DNA from: Roseobacter ponti
GTDB lineage: Bacteria; Pseudomonadota; Alphaproteobacteria; Rhodobacterales; Rhodobacteraceae
Assembly (NCBI RefSeq): GCF_012932215.1
Contig: NZ_CP048788.1
Coordinates: forward strand, 1,364,001-1,428,000
DNA length: 64,000 nucleotides
Direction of reading: 5' to 3'
The notes below the pieces were generated by a model that was not told where the DNA came from, made no database searches, and worked only from the letters and a program-made list of their open reading frames with translations. Positions within the stretch are counted from its first letter, which is position 1; every line of letters starts with the position of its first letter. Shown here in pieces: positions 30,576 to 39,508 of the stretch. The translations under genes and the position numbers were made by a program.

Positions 30576-32108
30576 TCAGCGGCGGTCTTTGAAGCTCAGC
30601 CCGATGAATTCAGGTGTGTGATCGCCCAGACCGACAACCTTATTGCCGCCGCGGTCGTTGCGCTCGTTGCCGTTGTTACGGTCGTTGTCACTGCGGCGTC
30701 CGCGGCCCCGTCCGCCACGGCTGCGCTTCTGATTATCCTGCGCAGTGTCGTCAGACGCGCGCGGTTCTTCGGCCGGTTTCTCCGCAGGCTTCGGAGTAAC
30801 AGTCTCTTTTTCCGGCGCACCGGTCTCTGCTGTCTGCGTGTCGGCATTCTCGCTGGCAGGGATCTCTTTGCGCCGTGAGCGGGACCGACTGCGTTTTGGC
30901 TTGTCGTCGCTGTCTGCTTCAGGTGCTTTTGACGGCTCTTGAGGTGCAGGCGCGTCGCCGCCCAGCGGATTGGCCAGACGCGGGATTTCCCGCTGTACCA
31001 GACGCTCGATGTCCGCGAGGTTCTTTTCGTCGCGCGGCACGCAGATCATGATCGCCTTGCCGTCACGCCCGGCACGTCCGGTGCGCCCGATGCGGTGCAC
31101 GTAGTCTTCTGCATGGCCGGGTACGTCGAAGTTGAACACATGGCTGACGGCCGGGACGTCAAGCCCGCGCGCGGCTACGTCGGAAGCCACCAGAAAGCGC
31201 AGTGAGCCGTCGCGGAATCCGTCAAGCGTGCGCGTCCGCTGGCTCTGATCCAGATCGCCGTGGATTGGTGCCGCGTCATACTTGTACTTTTTCAAAGACT
31301 TAGCGACTATATCCACATCGGTCTTGCGGTTGCAGAAGATGATCGCGTTGGTGCATTTCTCACCTTCGGCATCGATCAGTTCGCGCAGGACACGGCGCTT
31401 TTCCGTCGCTTCACGGTCGCGGCGCGAGCCTTTGAACATCAGAACACCCTGTTCGATATTCTCGCCCGTGGTTGCCTGGCGGGCCACCTCGATCCGCTCC
31501 GGTGCAGACAGGAATGTATTGGTGATCCGTTCAATCTCAGGTGCCATCGTGGCCGAGAAAAACAGCGTTTGCCGGGTAAAGGGCGTCAGACTGAAAATGC
31601 GTTCGATGTCCGGGATAAAGCCCATATCGAGCATCCGGTCGGCTTCATCCACCACCATGATCTGGACGCCCGTGAGCAGCAGCTTGCCGCGCTCAAAGTG
31701 ATCAAGCAAACGGCCGGGTGTAGCGATCAGAACGTCGACGCCCTTATCGATCAGGCGGTCCTGCTCTTTGAACGACACGCCGCCGATCAGCAGCGCTTTG
31801 GTCAGCTTGAGGTGTCTGGTGTAGGTGTCAAAGTTCTCAGCCACCTGGGCTGCCAGCTCGCGGGTGGGGCAGAGCACAAGGCTGCGCGGCATGCGCGCGC
31901 GTGCCCGGCCCCGGGCCAGCATCGTGATCATCGGTAACACGAAACTGGCGGTCTTGCCGGTTCCGGTCTGCGCGATGCCAAGGACGTCTTTGCCTTCCAG
32001 TGCGGGTGGAATCGCACCTGCCTGAATGGGCGTGGGCGTTTCATAGCCCGCCTCGTCAATTGCTTTGAGTACTTTAGGATTCAGGTTCAGGTCAGAAAAT
32101 TTTGTCAT
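30576..32108 (-). CDS. DEAD-box ATP-dependent RNA helicase with basic disordered tail
   Basis: 510 residues. Motifs in order: Q motif ETPTPIQAGAIPPAL, AQTGTGKT (I), VDEADRMLDMGF (II), FFSATM (III), HRIGRTGRAGRDG (VI). After about residue 380 a long charged, Arg/Gly/Asn-rich tail follows (SRSRRKE, RSRGGRGRGRR, DNDRNNGNERNDRGG), typical of RhlE-like helicases. Start MTKFSDLNL at 32108 is the conserved one, but no Shine-Dalgarno precedes it; instead a perfect hairpin ends 2 bases before the ATG. Likely role in ribosome assembly or RNA decay. Confidence 0.92.
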   Translation of the reverse strand: MTKFSDLNLNPKVLKAIDEAGYETPTPIQAGAIPPALEGKDVLGIAQTGTGKTASFVLPMITMLARGRARARMPRSLVLCPTRELAAQVAENFDTYTRHLKLTKALLIGGVSFKEQDRLIDKGVDVLIATPGRLLDHFERGKLLLTGVQIMVVDEADRMLDMGFIPDIERIFSLTPFTRQTLFFSATMAPEIERITNTFLSAPERIEVARQATTGENIEQGVLMFKGSRRDREATEKRRVLRELIDAEGEKCTNAIIFCNRKTDVDIVAKSLKKYKYDAAPIHGDLDQSQRTRTLDGFRDGSLRFLVASDVAARGLDVPAVSHVFNFDVPGHAEDYVHRIGRTGRAGRDGKAIMICVPRDEKNLADIERLVQREIPRLANPLGGDAPAPQEPSKAPEADSDDKPKRSRSRSRRKEIPASENADTQTAETGAPEKETVTPKPAEKPAEEPRASDDTAQDNQKRSRGGRGRGRRSDNDRNNGNERNDRGGNKVVGLGDHTPEFIGLSFKDRR

Positions 32109-32131
32109 ATGTGTCCGATGTTTGCGGACAC
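32109..32131 (-). promoter_or_regulatory. Hairpin in place of the ribosome-binding site of the DEAD-box helicase
   Basis: GTGTCCG (32111-32117 on the plus strand) and CGGACAC (32125-32131) form a perfect 7-bp stem with a 7-base loop. In the mRNA it ends 2 bases before the AUG at 32108. No purine-rich SD is visible between stem and start or in the loop. Confidence 0.6.
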
Positions 32132-32249
32132 TGTTCTGGCCCGCGGCAGCAATCATGTCGGCCCGAACGGCCCGCGAGGCGGCCCCTTGCCGCGACATGC
32201 TGCGGCTGCTTAGCAACAAGTTCAGCCCTGGTCAAACGGGATACGAAAA

Positions 32250-33197
32250 TCAGGAGCTAAAACCGGGAAAATGAAGGTTTTTTGCCGCTTCTGTCTCCAG
32301 ATCATGCAGGCGCAGCAAGCCGCGGGCCTGTAATCTGCGACGCAGAGCCGGTGTGTCGGCGCAAACCTCGTCAAAAAAGGTGCGCAACCCTGCTTCTCCC
32401 TGCGTCTCAAGAAGGAAGTCGAAAAGATCGTGCAGCGTCATGCCGCCCTGTTCGGCAGGTGTCGCCGGCGCCAGATCTGCGCGGTATGAGCCCCGGTCAT
32501 GCCGGAACCGGAACATCTGCCGCCAGTGATCCCAGCTGGTGGTGTGCAGATGCGCCAGATGCGCTTCATCAAGGCTGTGCTCGGGGCTGAACACGATGCC
32601 GTTGCAAAAGCTGTTATGTATTCTGAGCGCGACATCCGGGTGGCCTGTCCGGGTGAACACCTTGCCGGCGGCGTGGCTCACAAATCCCCCTTTGAGATAG
32701 GGGCCGAAGGTCGGATAAAGCTGCCCGACGATACCCCGCCTGTCCGGGCCGTTCGGGATGAAGGCTTTGAAGGCAGCAGGCGTGCCACCGTCGGGCGGGC
32801 AGAGCGCTTCATCAGGGCGGATGCGGGCAGTCCGGGTGCCGGACGGGATCTGTGAAAGCAGCTCACCCACCGGTTGCGCGCTGATGATAAATTCGTCCAC
32901 ATCCATGTGAATGAGCCAGTCGAGGTCGTATGCGCGGGCATAGGCATGGCTGGCGTTGCGTGACTGGCGTACCTGATGCCTGACCGGTGGTTTGCCGGTC
33001 TGCTCCACCCACCAGGCGTCGTCACAGACAACCACATCGCATTTGGGATGTGCTGCGAGGGCGCGTCTGGCGTCCTCGTTTTCGTCGTCGAGATAGATGA
33101 AAAGCCTGTCTGCGCCTGCTTCGATATGCCAGGCGGCAAAGGAGACCACGTCGCGGGCAGGTGCCTTTATCGTCGCGACAAGGCCCCAGCGGGTCAT
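32250..33197 (-). CDS. Glycosyltransferase family 2-like protein
   Basis: 315 residues, GT-A-like. The start LVATIKAPARDVVSFAAWHIEAGADRLFIYLDDENED and the metal-binding HMDVDEFI (DxD) match the Glyco_tranf_2_4-type proteins common in Rhodobacteraceae. Later HLHTTSWDHW and a helical C-terminus complete the protein. No membrane segment. Sugar donor and acceptor are unknown; such genes usually contribute to surface polysaccharide. It is not close to other polysaccharide genes here. Confidence 0.8.
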   Translation of the reverse strand: MTRWGLVATIKAPARDVVSFAAWHIEAGADRLFIYLDDENEDARRALAAHPKCDVVVCDDAWWVEQTGKPPVRHQVRQSRNASHAYARAYDLDWLIHMDVDEFIISAQPVGELLSQIPSGTRTARIRPDEALCPPDGGTPAAFKAFIPNGPDRRGIVGQLYPTFGPYLKGGFVSHAAGKVFTRTGHPDVALRIHNSFCNGIVFSPEHSLDEAHLAHLHTTSWDHWRQMFRFRHDRGSYRADLAPATPAEQGGMTLHDLFDFLLETQGEAGLRTFFDEVCADTPALRRRLQARGLLRLHDLETEAAKNLHFPGFSS

Positions 33198-33216
33198 CGG
33201 TTGATCCGGCGTTGTA

Positions 33217-34824
33217 TCAGACCATCATCTCCTTGGTCGCCGTCAGCGTGATGTCGGGATAGTCGCGATCCACGCGATCAATGTCCCACTGCAGCCGGGT
33301 CAGATAAACCACATCTCCGTCATGGTCGTGGGCGATATGCTGTTTATTGCTTTCCGCAAACTTATCAATGGCCTGCCTGTCACCTTTCACCCAGCGGGCA
33401 GAGGTGAACTGCGACGCTTCAAAGCGCACAGGCAACCCGTATTCCAGTTCGATCCGGCTTGCGAGTACTTCGAACTGCAATTGCCCGACGACCCCCACCA
33501 CAAAGCCTGACCCGATGGACGGTTTGAACACCTTGGCGGCCCCTTCTTCCGCGAACTGCATCAGCGCTTTTTCGAGATGCTTGGCCTTCATGGGGTCGCC
33601 CGCGCGCACGCCCTGCAAAAGCTCAGGGGCAAAGGAGGGGATGCCGGTGACGCGGATGGCCTCGCCCTCGGTCAGCGTGTCGCCGATGCGCAGCTGCCCG
33701 TGGTTCGGAATGCCGATGATATCGCCGGCCCAGGCTTCCTCGGCGAGCTCACGGTCAGAGGCGAGAAACATCACCGGATTGGTAATCGCCATCGGCTTTT
33801 TGCTGCGCACATGGGTGAGCTTCATCCCGCGGGTAAAGTGACCCGAAGCAAGACGCAGGAATGCGACCCGGTCGCGGTGCTTGGGATCCATATTCGCCTG
33901 AACTTTGAAAACAAAGCCTGAAACCTTTGGTTCTTCGGGCAAAATCTGTCTTGGCTCCGCCGACTGTATCTGTGGTTCCGGACCGTAGTTCGCAATGCCA
34001 TCCATCAGTTCTTTTACGCCGAAAGAGTTGATGGCGGAGCCGAACCAGATCGGCGTGAGCGATCCTTCATGCATTGCCGCCATATCGAGCGACGGCAACA
34101 GCTCGCGTGCCATTTCAAGATCTTCCCGAAGCTTTTCGAGCAACTGCGCGGGCACGTGTTCTGCCAGCTTCGGATCGTCCAGACCATTGATCTCGACCGA
34201 TTCCGCCACCCGGTTCCGGTCCGCGCGGTCCATCAGCTCCAGACGGTCGCGCAGAATGTCATAGCACCCCAAAAAATCCCGACCGACGCCGATGGGCCAG
34301 CTCGCAGGTGTTACGTCAATCGCCAGATTTTCCTGAATTTCATCAATTATTTCAAAAACGTCCCTGCTTTCGCGATCCATTTTGTTACAAAAGGTCAGGA
34401 TCGGCAGATCGCGCATGCGGCAGACTTCAAAAAGTTTCTGCGTCTGACTCTCAACGCCTTTGGCGCCATCGATGACCATCACGGCGGCATCAACTGCAGT
34501 GAGCGTCCGGTATGTGTCTTCCGAGAAGTCAGAGTGGCCGGGTGTGTCGACCAGGTTGAACCGGAACTCTTTGAAATCAAAAGACATTGCCGACGCGGAT
34601 ACTGAGATTCCCCGGTCTTTTTCCATCGCCATAAAGTCGGACCGGGTGCGGCGGGCTTCGCCTTTGGCGCGCACCTGACCGGCCATCTGGATGGCGCCGC
34701 CGAAGAGCAGAAATTTCTCCGTCAGCGTGGTTTTGCCGGCATCCGGGTGCGAGATGATCGCAAAGGTGCGGCGCCGGGCAATTTCCGGTGGCAGATCGGG
34801 GCGGTTTCGGGCGGTTTGAGACAT
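33217..34824 (-). CDS. prfC: Peptide chain release factor 3
   Basis: 535-residue translational GTPase that recycles RF1/RF2. G1 SHPDAGKTTLTEKFLLFGG, G2 region SDFMAMEKDRGISVS, G3 DTPGHSDFSEDTYR, G4 CNKMDRES; domains II and III follow with the RF3-type C-terminus. Start ATG 34824 has no SD sequence; a promoter-like pair ends only 8 bases upstream, so the mRNA may be leaderless. Confidence 0.95.
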   Translation of the reverse strand: MSQTARNRPDLPPEIARRRTFAIISHPDAGKTTLTEKFLLFGGAIQMAGQVRAKGEARRTRSDFMAMEKDRGISVSASAMSFDFKEFRFNLVDTPGHSDFSEDTYRTLTAVDAAVMVIDGAKGVESQTQKLFEVCRMRDLPILTFCNKMDRESRDVFEIIDEIQENLAIDVTPASWPIGVGRDFLGCYDILRDRLELMDRADRNRVAESVEINGLDDPKLAEHVPAQLLEKLREDLEMARELLPSLDMAAMHEGSLTPIWFGSAINSFGVKELMDGIANYGPEPQIQSAEPRQILPEEPKVSGFVFKVQANMDPKHRDRVAFLRLASGHFTRGMKLTHVRSKKPMAITNPVMFLASDRELAEEAWAGDIIGIPNHGQLRIGDTLTEGEAIRVTGIPSFAPELLQGVRAGDPMKAKHLEKALMQFAEEGAAKVFKPSIGSGFVVGVVGQLQFEVLASRIELEYGLPVRFEASQFTSARWVKGDRQAIDKFAESNKQHIAHDHDGDVVYLTRLQWDIDRVDRDYPDITLTATKEMMV

Positions 34825-34831
34825 GTCATCG

Positions 34832-34860
34832 CGTATAGGTGATGGTTTTTACCGCCGCAA
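34832..34860 (-). promoter_or_regulatory. Predicted prfC promoter giving a near-leaderless mRNA
   Basis: On the minus strand TTGCGG (34860-34855), a 17-bp spacer and TATACG (34837-34832). A start site 7 bases further would be at about 34825, one base before the ATG at 34824. Confidence 0.45.
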
Positions 34861-34894
34861 GCGGTGGCGGGCGCGCCGGGCAACCGATGCCGAT

Positions 34895-34922
34895 GCGCGC
34901 CGGCGACCTCAGTCCGGCGCGC
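34895..34922 (-). terminator. Strong GC hairpin after the RidA gene
   Basis: GCGCGCCGG (34895-34903) and CCGGCGCGC (34914-34922) form a perfect 9-bp stem with a 10-base loop, 13 bp after the RidA stop. There is no T-run, so termination would not be a classic intrinsic one. Confidence 0.4.
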
Positions 34923-34935
34923 GGCGCAGGCGTTC

Positions 34936-35277
34936 TTAGTCGTAGGCTGCGTCAACGATGATCTCGACCTTCAGCTCCGGGCGGGCCAGCTTTGCCTCAC
35001 CACAGGCCCGCGCGGGCGCATGTCCTTTTGGCACCCAGGCGTTCCAGACTTCGTTCAGGCCGGCGAAATCCTTCATATCAGCCAGCCAGATGGTCGCGCG
35101 CAGCATCTGTTCGCGCGATGAATTGGCTTTGATCAGCAACGAGTCGAGCCTGCGCAGACATTCTGAGGTCTGCTCCTGAATGGTTTCACCCTCGCCAACC
35201 TGGCCGGTGATGTATGCAACACCCTGATACTTTACTATTTTTGAGGAGCGTTCGCCGGTTTCTATTCTTTCGATCAT
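34936..35277 (-). CDS. RidA (YjgF/YER057c/UK114) family protein
   Basis: 113 residues. Begins [29 protein letters not shown] and ends [23 protein letters not shown], where the Arg in PARACGEA is the position used by RidA to bind the carboxylate of imine/enamine intermediates. RidA proteins hydrolyse 2-aminoacrylate and related reactive enamines. Subfamily (true RidA or Rid2-7) cannot be fixed from sequence alone. Confidence 0.86.
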   Translation of the reverse strand: MIERIETGERSSKIVKYQGVAYITGQVGEGETIQEQTSECLRRLDSLLIKANSSREQMLRATIWLADMKDFAGLNEVWNAWVPKGHAPARACGEAKLARPELKVEIIVDAAYD

Positions 35278-35361
35278 GATTGCCCTTTCCGGTATCTGTC
35301 AGGTTTGCGGCTGCATGGCGGGAAATTGCCAGGACTGCAACCATCAGCAGCGCCCACCCCG

Positions 35362-36177
35362 TCAGGCCGCACCGCGACATGGGTATGTCGCGGCGGAGAC
35401 ACCTTCGGCGTAAACAGTTTCGTCGTCGTCAAAATGCAGCGTCAGGTATTCGACATATCCGCCATGATGAGCCGTCACCGTTTTACCATCCACCAGAGTG
35501 CCTGCGCTGACGGTTTCCCCGCCGCCGTTGAGGACAAGCCGGTTGGCCGCACTCAGGGTCAGGGGCCGGGGGTTGTTCAGCACCCCCGGGGCGATCCTTA
35601 CTGCGGTATCCCGGCCGGTAGCAGGCGAGACGCGGTGCGAAATATGGCGTACAGTCTGCGGCCCGCTATCGCGTGTCAGAATGCGGTCGCCGGCCCGCAG
35701 ATTTTCAACCGCGCAGAGACGGCCCGTGGCCATGATAACCCGGGTGCCGGCGGCAAAAGACGGCGTGCGTGTTGTCAGAAAGGGCGCCAGAGAGGCCGTT
35801 CTGTTTACTGCTACGATCCGCCAGGTGACACCGGCTGCGAGCGGCGAGGAGGCGGTGAAAAGCGTGGCGCGGGTGGTGCCCGCCACATCCGCTCCGGTCA
35901 GCACGATCAGTTCGCACAGGTCATTTGTGCTGGTCATCAGAGTCACAGCGCCGGAGGTCCGCAGGCGCATGCCGTATCCCTCGCCGCGGATAATCTGCAG
36001 ATGATCGGGCGCGGTACCGGCAAGACCGATGCTGCGGGCAGTCGCGCCCAGGGTCAGGGCATAACAGTCATCGGGCAGCAGATCAGCAACTGCACCCAGC
36101 GCATCGCCCTCGTTCACGCCTGCGACGGCGATAAAATCTGCGCCGTCCAGGACGTCGATATCATATGTCTGCCCCAT
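35362..36177 (-). CDS. Hint-domain protein with altered key residues
   Basis: 271 residues. An N-terminal LysM- and jelly-roll-free region of about 140 residues (DVLDGADFIAVAGVNEGDALGAVADLL) precedes a Hint_2-type segment SFAAGTRVIMATGRLCAVENLRAGDRILTRDSGPQ. In Hint proteins the first residue of this block is usually Cys; here it is Ser, and the later SPxH becomes SAAN, so self-processing is doubtful. The start ATG 36177 was chosen because sequence further upstream in the frame is antisense to the SDR gene. Rhodobacteraceae carry many such presumably secreted proteins; function unknown. Confidence 0.72.
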   Translation of the reverse strand: MGQTYDIDVLDGADFIAVAGVNEGDALGAVADLLPDDCYALTLGATARSIGLAGTAPDHLQIIRGEGYGMRLRTSGAVTLMTSTNDLCELIVLTGADVAGTTRATLFTASSPLAAGVTWRIVAVNRTASLAPFLTTRTPSFAAGTRVIMATGRLCAVENLRAGDRILTRDSGPQTVRHISHRVSPATGRDTAVRIAPGVLNNPRPLTLSAANRLVLNGGGETVSAGTLVDGKTVTAHHGGYVEYLTLHFDDDETVYAEGVSAATYPCRGAA

Positions 36178-36319
36178 CGCCGGCCTTTCTGCTTCCCGTC
36201 CGGGCACAGTTTCCCGCAAAAGGGTCAACAAAAGGTTTGTGTGGTTAACAGCGCTCCGGTGGCTGGAAACCCGGGTGGGGGTGTGCCAGGAGTTGGTGAA
36301 CCCTGACGGAGGAAAAATC

Positions 36320-37099
36320 ATGGATCTTGGGATCAGAGGAAAACGCGCACTGGTCTGTGCGTCATCAAAGGGACTGGGGCGCGGTTGTGCCGAGGCGCTG
36401 GCGGAGGCCGGGGTCGATCTGGTCATGAACGCGCGGGGTGCAGAAGCACTCGAGGCCGCCGCTGAGGAAATCCGCGCGGCCACCGGGGTCTCCGTGACCA
36501 CGGTCGCGGCGGACGTGACCACTGCCGAAGGCCAGCAGGCCGTCATCAGCGCGGTGGGCGAGGCCGATATTCTGGTAAACAACGCCGGTGGTCCGCCGCC
36601 CGGCAGCTGGCAGGACTGGGACCGTGATGATTTCATCAGGGCGCTGGATGCCAATATGCTGGCCCCGATCGCGCTGATCAAAGCGCTTGTGCCGGGCATG
36701 ATGGACCGGGGCTGGGGACGGGTGATCAACATCACCTCGCAGTCGGTTAAGGCGCCGATACCGGTGCTGGGTCTGTCGAATGCTGCCCGCACCGGTCTTA
36801 CCGGTTATGTCGCCGGAACCAGCCGCCAGGTTGCCGGCAGGGGCGTCACGATCAACAATCTGCTGCCTGGCATTCACGCCACCGACCGGGCCGACGCACT
36901 GGATGGTGCTGTCGTGAAGGCACAGGGCATCACGCTGGATGAGGCGCGCGCGAACCGTGCGGCGAATATCCCTGCGGGGCGTTATGGTACGCGCCACGAA
37001 TTCGGTGCCGCCTGCGCGTTCTTATGTTCGGTGCATGCGGGTTTTATCGTCGGTCAGAACCTGCTGCTGGACGGTGGCGCCACCAACGCCACGATCTGA
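36320..37099 (+). CDS. SDR-family protein with non-canonical active site
   Basis: 259 residues, Rossmann fold. The nucleotide loop is CASSKGLGRG instead of the usual TGxxxGxG, NNAGG is kept, and the catalytic Ser is in INITSQSVK. The expected YxxxK is replaced by a LSNAARTGLTG segment, so both Tyr and Lys are missing at their normal place. This matches the BKR-like SDR subgroup that I recall as deviating from the catalytic tetrad. ACGGAGG precedes ATG 36320. Substrate unknown. Confidence 0.85.
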   Translation: MDLGIRGKRALVCASSKGLGRGCAEALAEAGVDLVMNARGAEALEAAAEEIRAATGVSVTTVAADVTTAEGQQAVISAVGEADILVNNAGGPPPGSWQDWDRDDFIRALDANMLAPIALIKALVPGMMDRGWGRVINITSQSVKAPIPVLGLSNAARTGLTGYVAGTSRQVAGRGVTINNLLPGIHATDRADALDGAVVKAQGITLDEARANRAANIPAGRYGTRHEFGAACAFLCSVHAGFIVGQNLLLDGGATNATI

Positions 37100-37106
37100 C
37101 GCACAG

Positions 37107-38228
37107 ATGTCCGCAAAGACCCTGCTGAAAGATCAGCTTTTCAATGCCGAAACGGTGGGGCAGCTGGCGCGGGAATTCGCCGCTGCCCTGCCGTTTTTTG
37201 ACGCCGGGCGGTTTCAGCGCGCGGCCCTTGCCGGCTTTGCAGAGCGCGAGCTTATGGCGCGGCTCGAATGGATCGCAGATTGCGCTGAAGCACAGCTTTC
37301 AGCAGACTTTGAGGAAATGGCTGACCAGCTGGAGGCGGCGATGCCTCCGCGGCTTGACCCGACGCTGAGAGATAATGATTTCGGGCATTTCATTCACGCG
37401 GTTCCGGGTATTCTGGCCGCGCGGCACGGGCTTGAGGCTCATCGCGCAATGGCCATGAAGCTGATTTACGCGGCCACGCAACGTTTTTCGATGGAGTTTT
37501 ACATCCGTGCCTTTCTCACCCGCTGGCCTGAAGAGACGCTCGCTGATCTTGCGGTCTGGGCGGAGGACGACAATTACCATGTGCGCCGCCTTGTGAGCGA
37601 GGGAACAAGGCCAAGGCTGCCCTGGGCCCGCGCTGTTTCCCTGAGCCCGGAACAGACGCTGCCGCTGCTTGACCGGCTGTCAGCGGACCCAGCCCGCTTT
37701 GTCACCCGGTCGGTGGCCAACCATCTCAATGACCTGAGCAAAGGGGACGCGGATCTGGTTGTTGCCCGCCTTGCGATATGGGCAGATGCCGCAGAACAGG
37801 ACCCCGGAGAGCTTGCCTGGATGACCCGTCATGCGCTGCGCACCGCAGTGAAGTCAGGCCATCCCGGTGCGCTGCTGGCGCTTGGCTACCGTCAGGAGGC
37901 CCCGTTGGCTGTGACACTGTCTCTTGACGCGCCCACCATCCGGATCGGCGACGCCCTGGCGTTTTCCTGCGAGATTGCGGTAACGGAGGAGATGCCGGTT
38001 CTGGTGGACTACCGGATCAGCTTTTACCGGCCCTCGGGCAGAGCATCGCAGAAAGTGTTTAAGCTCAGACAGGGTATTGCGCGCCCCGGGCACCCGTTCA
38101 CGGCCTCAAAATTCCATGCAATGAAAGGGGATGCGACGACTTTTACGCTGCATCCCGGGCGACATGCGATCGTGCTGCAGGTCAACGGGGTGGACCGGGC
38201 TGAGGCGTTCTTTGACCTGACGGGATGA
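37107..38228 (+). CDS. AlkC-like DNA alkylation repair glycosylase (HEAT repeats plus Ig-like domain)
   Basis: 373 residues, starting ATG 37107, 7 bp after the SDR gene. Helical repeats occupy about residues 1-255 (AMKLIYAATQRFSMEFYIRAFLTRWPEE, DDNYHVRRLVSEGTRPRLPWARAV, VTRSVANHLNDLSKGD), the pattern of the AlkC/AlkD superfamily that excises 3-methyladenine-type lesions. The C-terminal 110 residues are beta-rich (VTLSLDAPTIRIGDALAFSCEIAV to GVDRAEAFFDLTG) and fit the Ig-like domain of AlkC. Likely an operon with the SDR. Confidence 0.78.
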   Translation: MSAKTLLKDQLFNAETVGQLAREFAAALPFFDAGRFQRAALAGFAERELMARLEWIADCAEAQLSADFEEMADQLEAAMPPRLDPTLRDNDFGHFIHAVPGILAARHGLEAHRAMAMKLIYAATQRFSMEFYIRAFLTRWPEETLADLAVWAEDDNYHVRRLVSEGTRPRLPWARAVSLSPEQTLPLLDRLSADPARFVTRSVANHLNDLSKGDADLVVARLAIWADAAEQDPGELAWMTRHALRTAVKSGHPGALLALGYRQEAPLAVTLSLDAPTIRIGDALAFSCEIAVTEEMPVLVDYRISFYRPSGRASQKVFKLRQGIARPGHPFTASKFHAMKGDATTFTLHPGRHAIVLQVNGVDRAEAFFDLTG

Positions 38229-38412
38229 TGCGGGCGCGGGGCCTTTCCGGCATGGTGTGGTTCCGGGCGCCGCCGGACCAGGCCGGACACCGGCAGGGGG
38301 TCATATCCGGGTACCGGTCATACGGATTTCTCTGCGATACTTGCGGGCGCCGGGCAGGGCTGATAGCTCCTACCCGACCCTTTCTGTCGGAATTTCCGGA
38401 GCCCGCCCCCAC

Positions 38413-39495
38413 GTGTCCCAGCCGCACCCGAGGTTAGAGATCAGGAACCTGCGCCGCTCCTTTGACGGGCGGGCCGTGGTCGATGACGTGAGCCTTAAGA
38501 TCATGCCGGGGCAGGTAACCTGTCTTCTGGGCCCGTCGGGCTGCGGTAAGTCCACCACGCTGCGCATGATTGCCGGTGTCGAGATGCAGGACAGCGGCGA
38601 GATCCGGGTCGATGGCAATCTGATCTGTGACACGGTGTTCCGGGTGCCGCCCGAGCGGCGCGAAATCGGACTGATGTTTCAGGACTTTGCGCTTTTTCCG
38701 CACCTCAGCGTCGCGGATAATGTTTCTTTCGGGCTGAAAAGTGGCACACGCGCCGGGAAACGTGAGAGGGTCGAAGAACTGCTGGAACGTGTCGATCTTC
38801 TGCGGTTTATCGACGGCTATCCTCATCAGCTTTCGGGCGGTGAACAACAGCGCGTGGCGCTGGCGCGTGCTCTGGCGCCGCGTCCGCGGATCATGCTGAT
38901 GGACGAGCCGTTCTCAGGGCTCGACAACCGCCTGCGCGACGGGATCCGGGACGAGACGCTGACCATTCTCAAAGAACAGGACACCGCGGTGCTTCTGGTA
39001 ACGCATGAGCCTGAAGAAGCAATGCGCATGGCTGATGAAATTGCTCTGATGCGCGACGGCAAAATCGTGCAGCAGGGCGCGCCCTATAACGTCTATACCC
39101 GTCCGGTGGACCGCGCCGCCGTGGCTTTTTTCTCAGATGCCAACGTGCTGCGTGCCGAGGTGTCGGGTGCCCTGGCACAGACCCCCTTCGGTCGGTTTCT
39201 TGCTCCCGGTGTGCCCGATGGCACGGCCGTCAGCATCGTCTTTCGACCGCAGCACGTACGGATCGACTTCGACCGGGGAGGGCAGGGACCGAAACCGACT
39301 GCCAGTGACGGGACGGCCGCGCGCGCCATAGTGCAGCGCGCGCGGTTTATGGGCAACGAAAGCCTGGTGGAGTTCGTGATGGACTATGACGGCTCCGTGC
39401 TTCGGGCGACGGTGCCGAACGTCTTTCTGCCGCAACCGGGCACGGTGATGTGGCTGACGATCCGGCGCGACCGGTGTTTTGTTTTTGCAGCCTGA
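38413..39495 (+). CDS. ABC transporter ATP-binding protein, ferric-ion/polyamine (FbpC-like) type, without a nearby permease
   Basis: 360 residues from GTG 38413 (GGAG about 11 bases upstream; no better start in frame before Walker A). Walker A GPSGCGKSTTL, Q-loop FQDFALFPHLSV, signature LSGGEQQRVALARAL, Walker B IMLMDEPFSGLD, switch His in VTHEPEEAM, then a C-terminal TOBE-like beta domain (about residues 255-360). Similar to FbpC/PotA importers. No permease or binding protein gene adjoins; 13 bp later comes the first of two Lin0512 genes. Confidence 0.88.
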   Translation: MSQPHPRLEIRNLRRSFDGRAVVDDVSLKIMPGQVTCLLGPSGCGKSTTLRMIAGVEMQDSGEIRVDGNLICDTVFRVPPERREIGLMFQDFALFPHLSVADNVSFGLKSGTRAGKRERVEELLERVDLLRFIDGYPHQLSGGEQQRVALARALAPRPRIMLMDEPFSGLDNRLRDGIRDETLTILKEQDTAVLLVTHEPEEAMRMADEIALMRDGKIVQQGAPYNVYTRPVDRAAVAFFSDANVLRAEVSGALAQTPFGRFLAPGVPDGTAVSIVFRPQHVRIDFDRGGQGPKPTASDGTAARAIVQRARFMGNESLVEFVMDYDGSVLRATVPNVFLPQPGTVMWLTIRRDRCFVFAA

Positions 39496-39508
39496 AGGAG
39501 CGATGCGC

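Noticed and set aside
35186-35380. 64-codon minus-strand frame with a signal-like start between the Hint and RidA genes
   Set aside because: It overlaps both neighbours out of frame and its second half is the RidA gene in the wrong frame.
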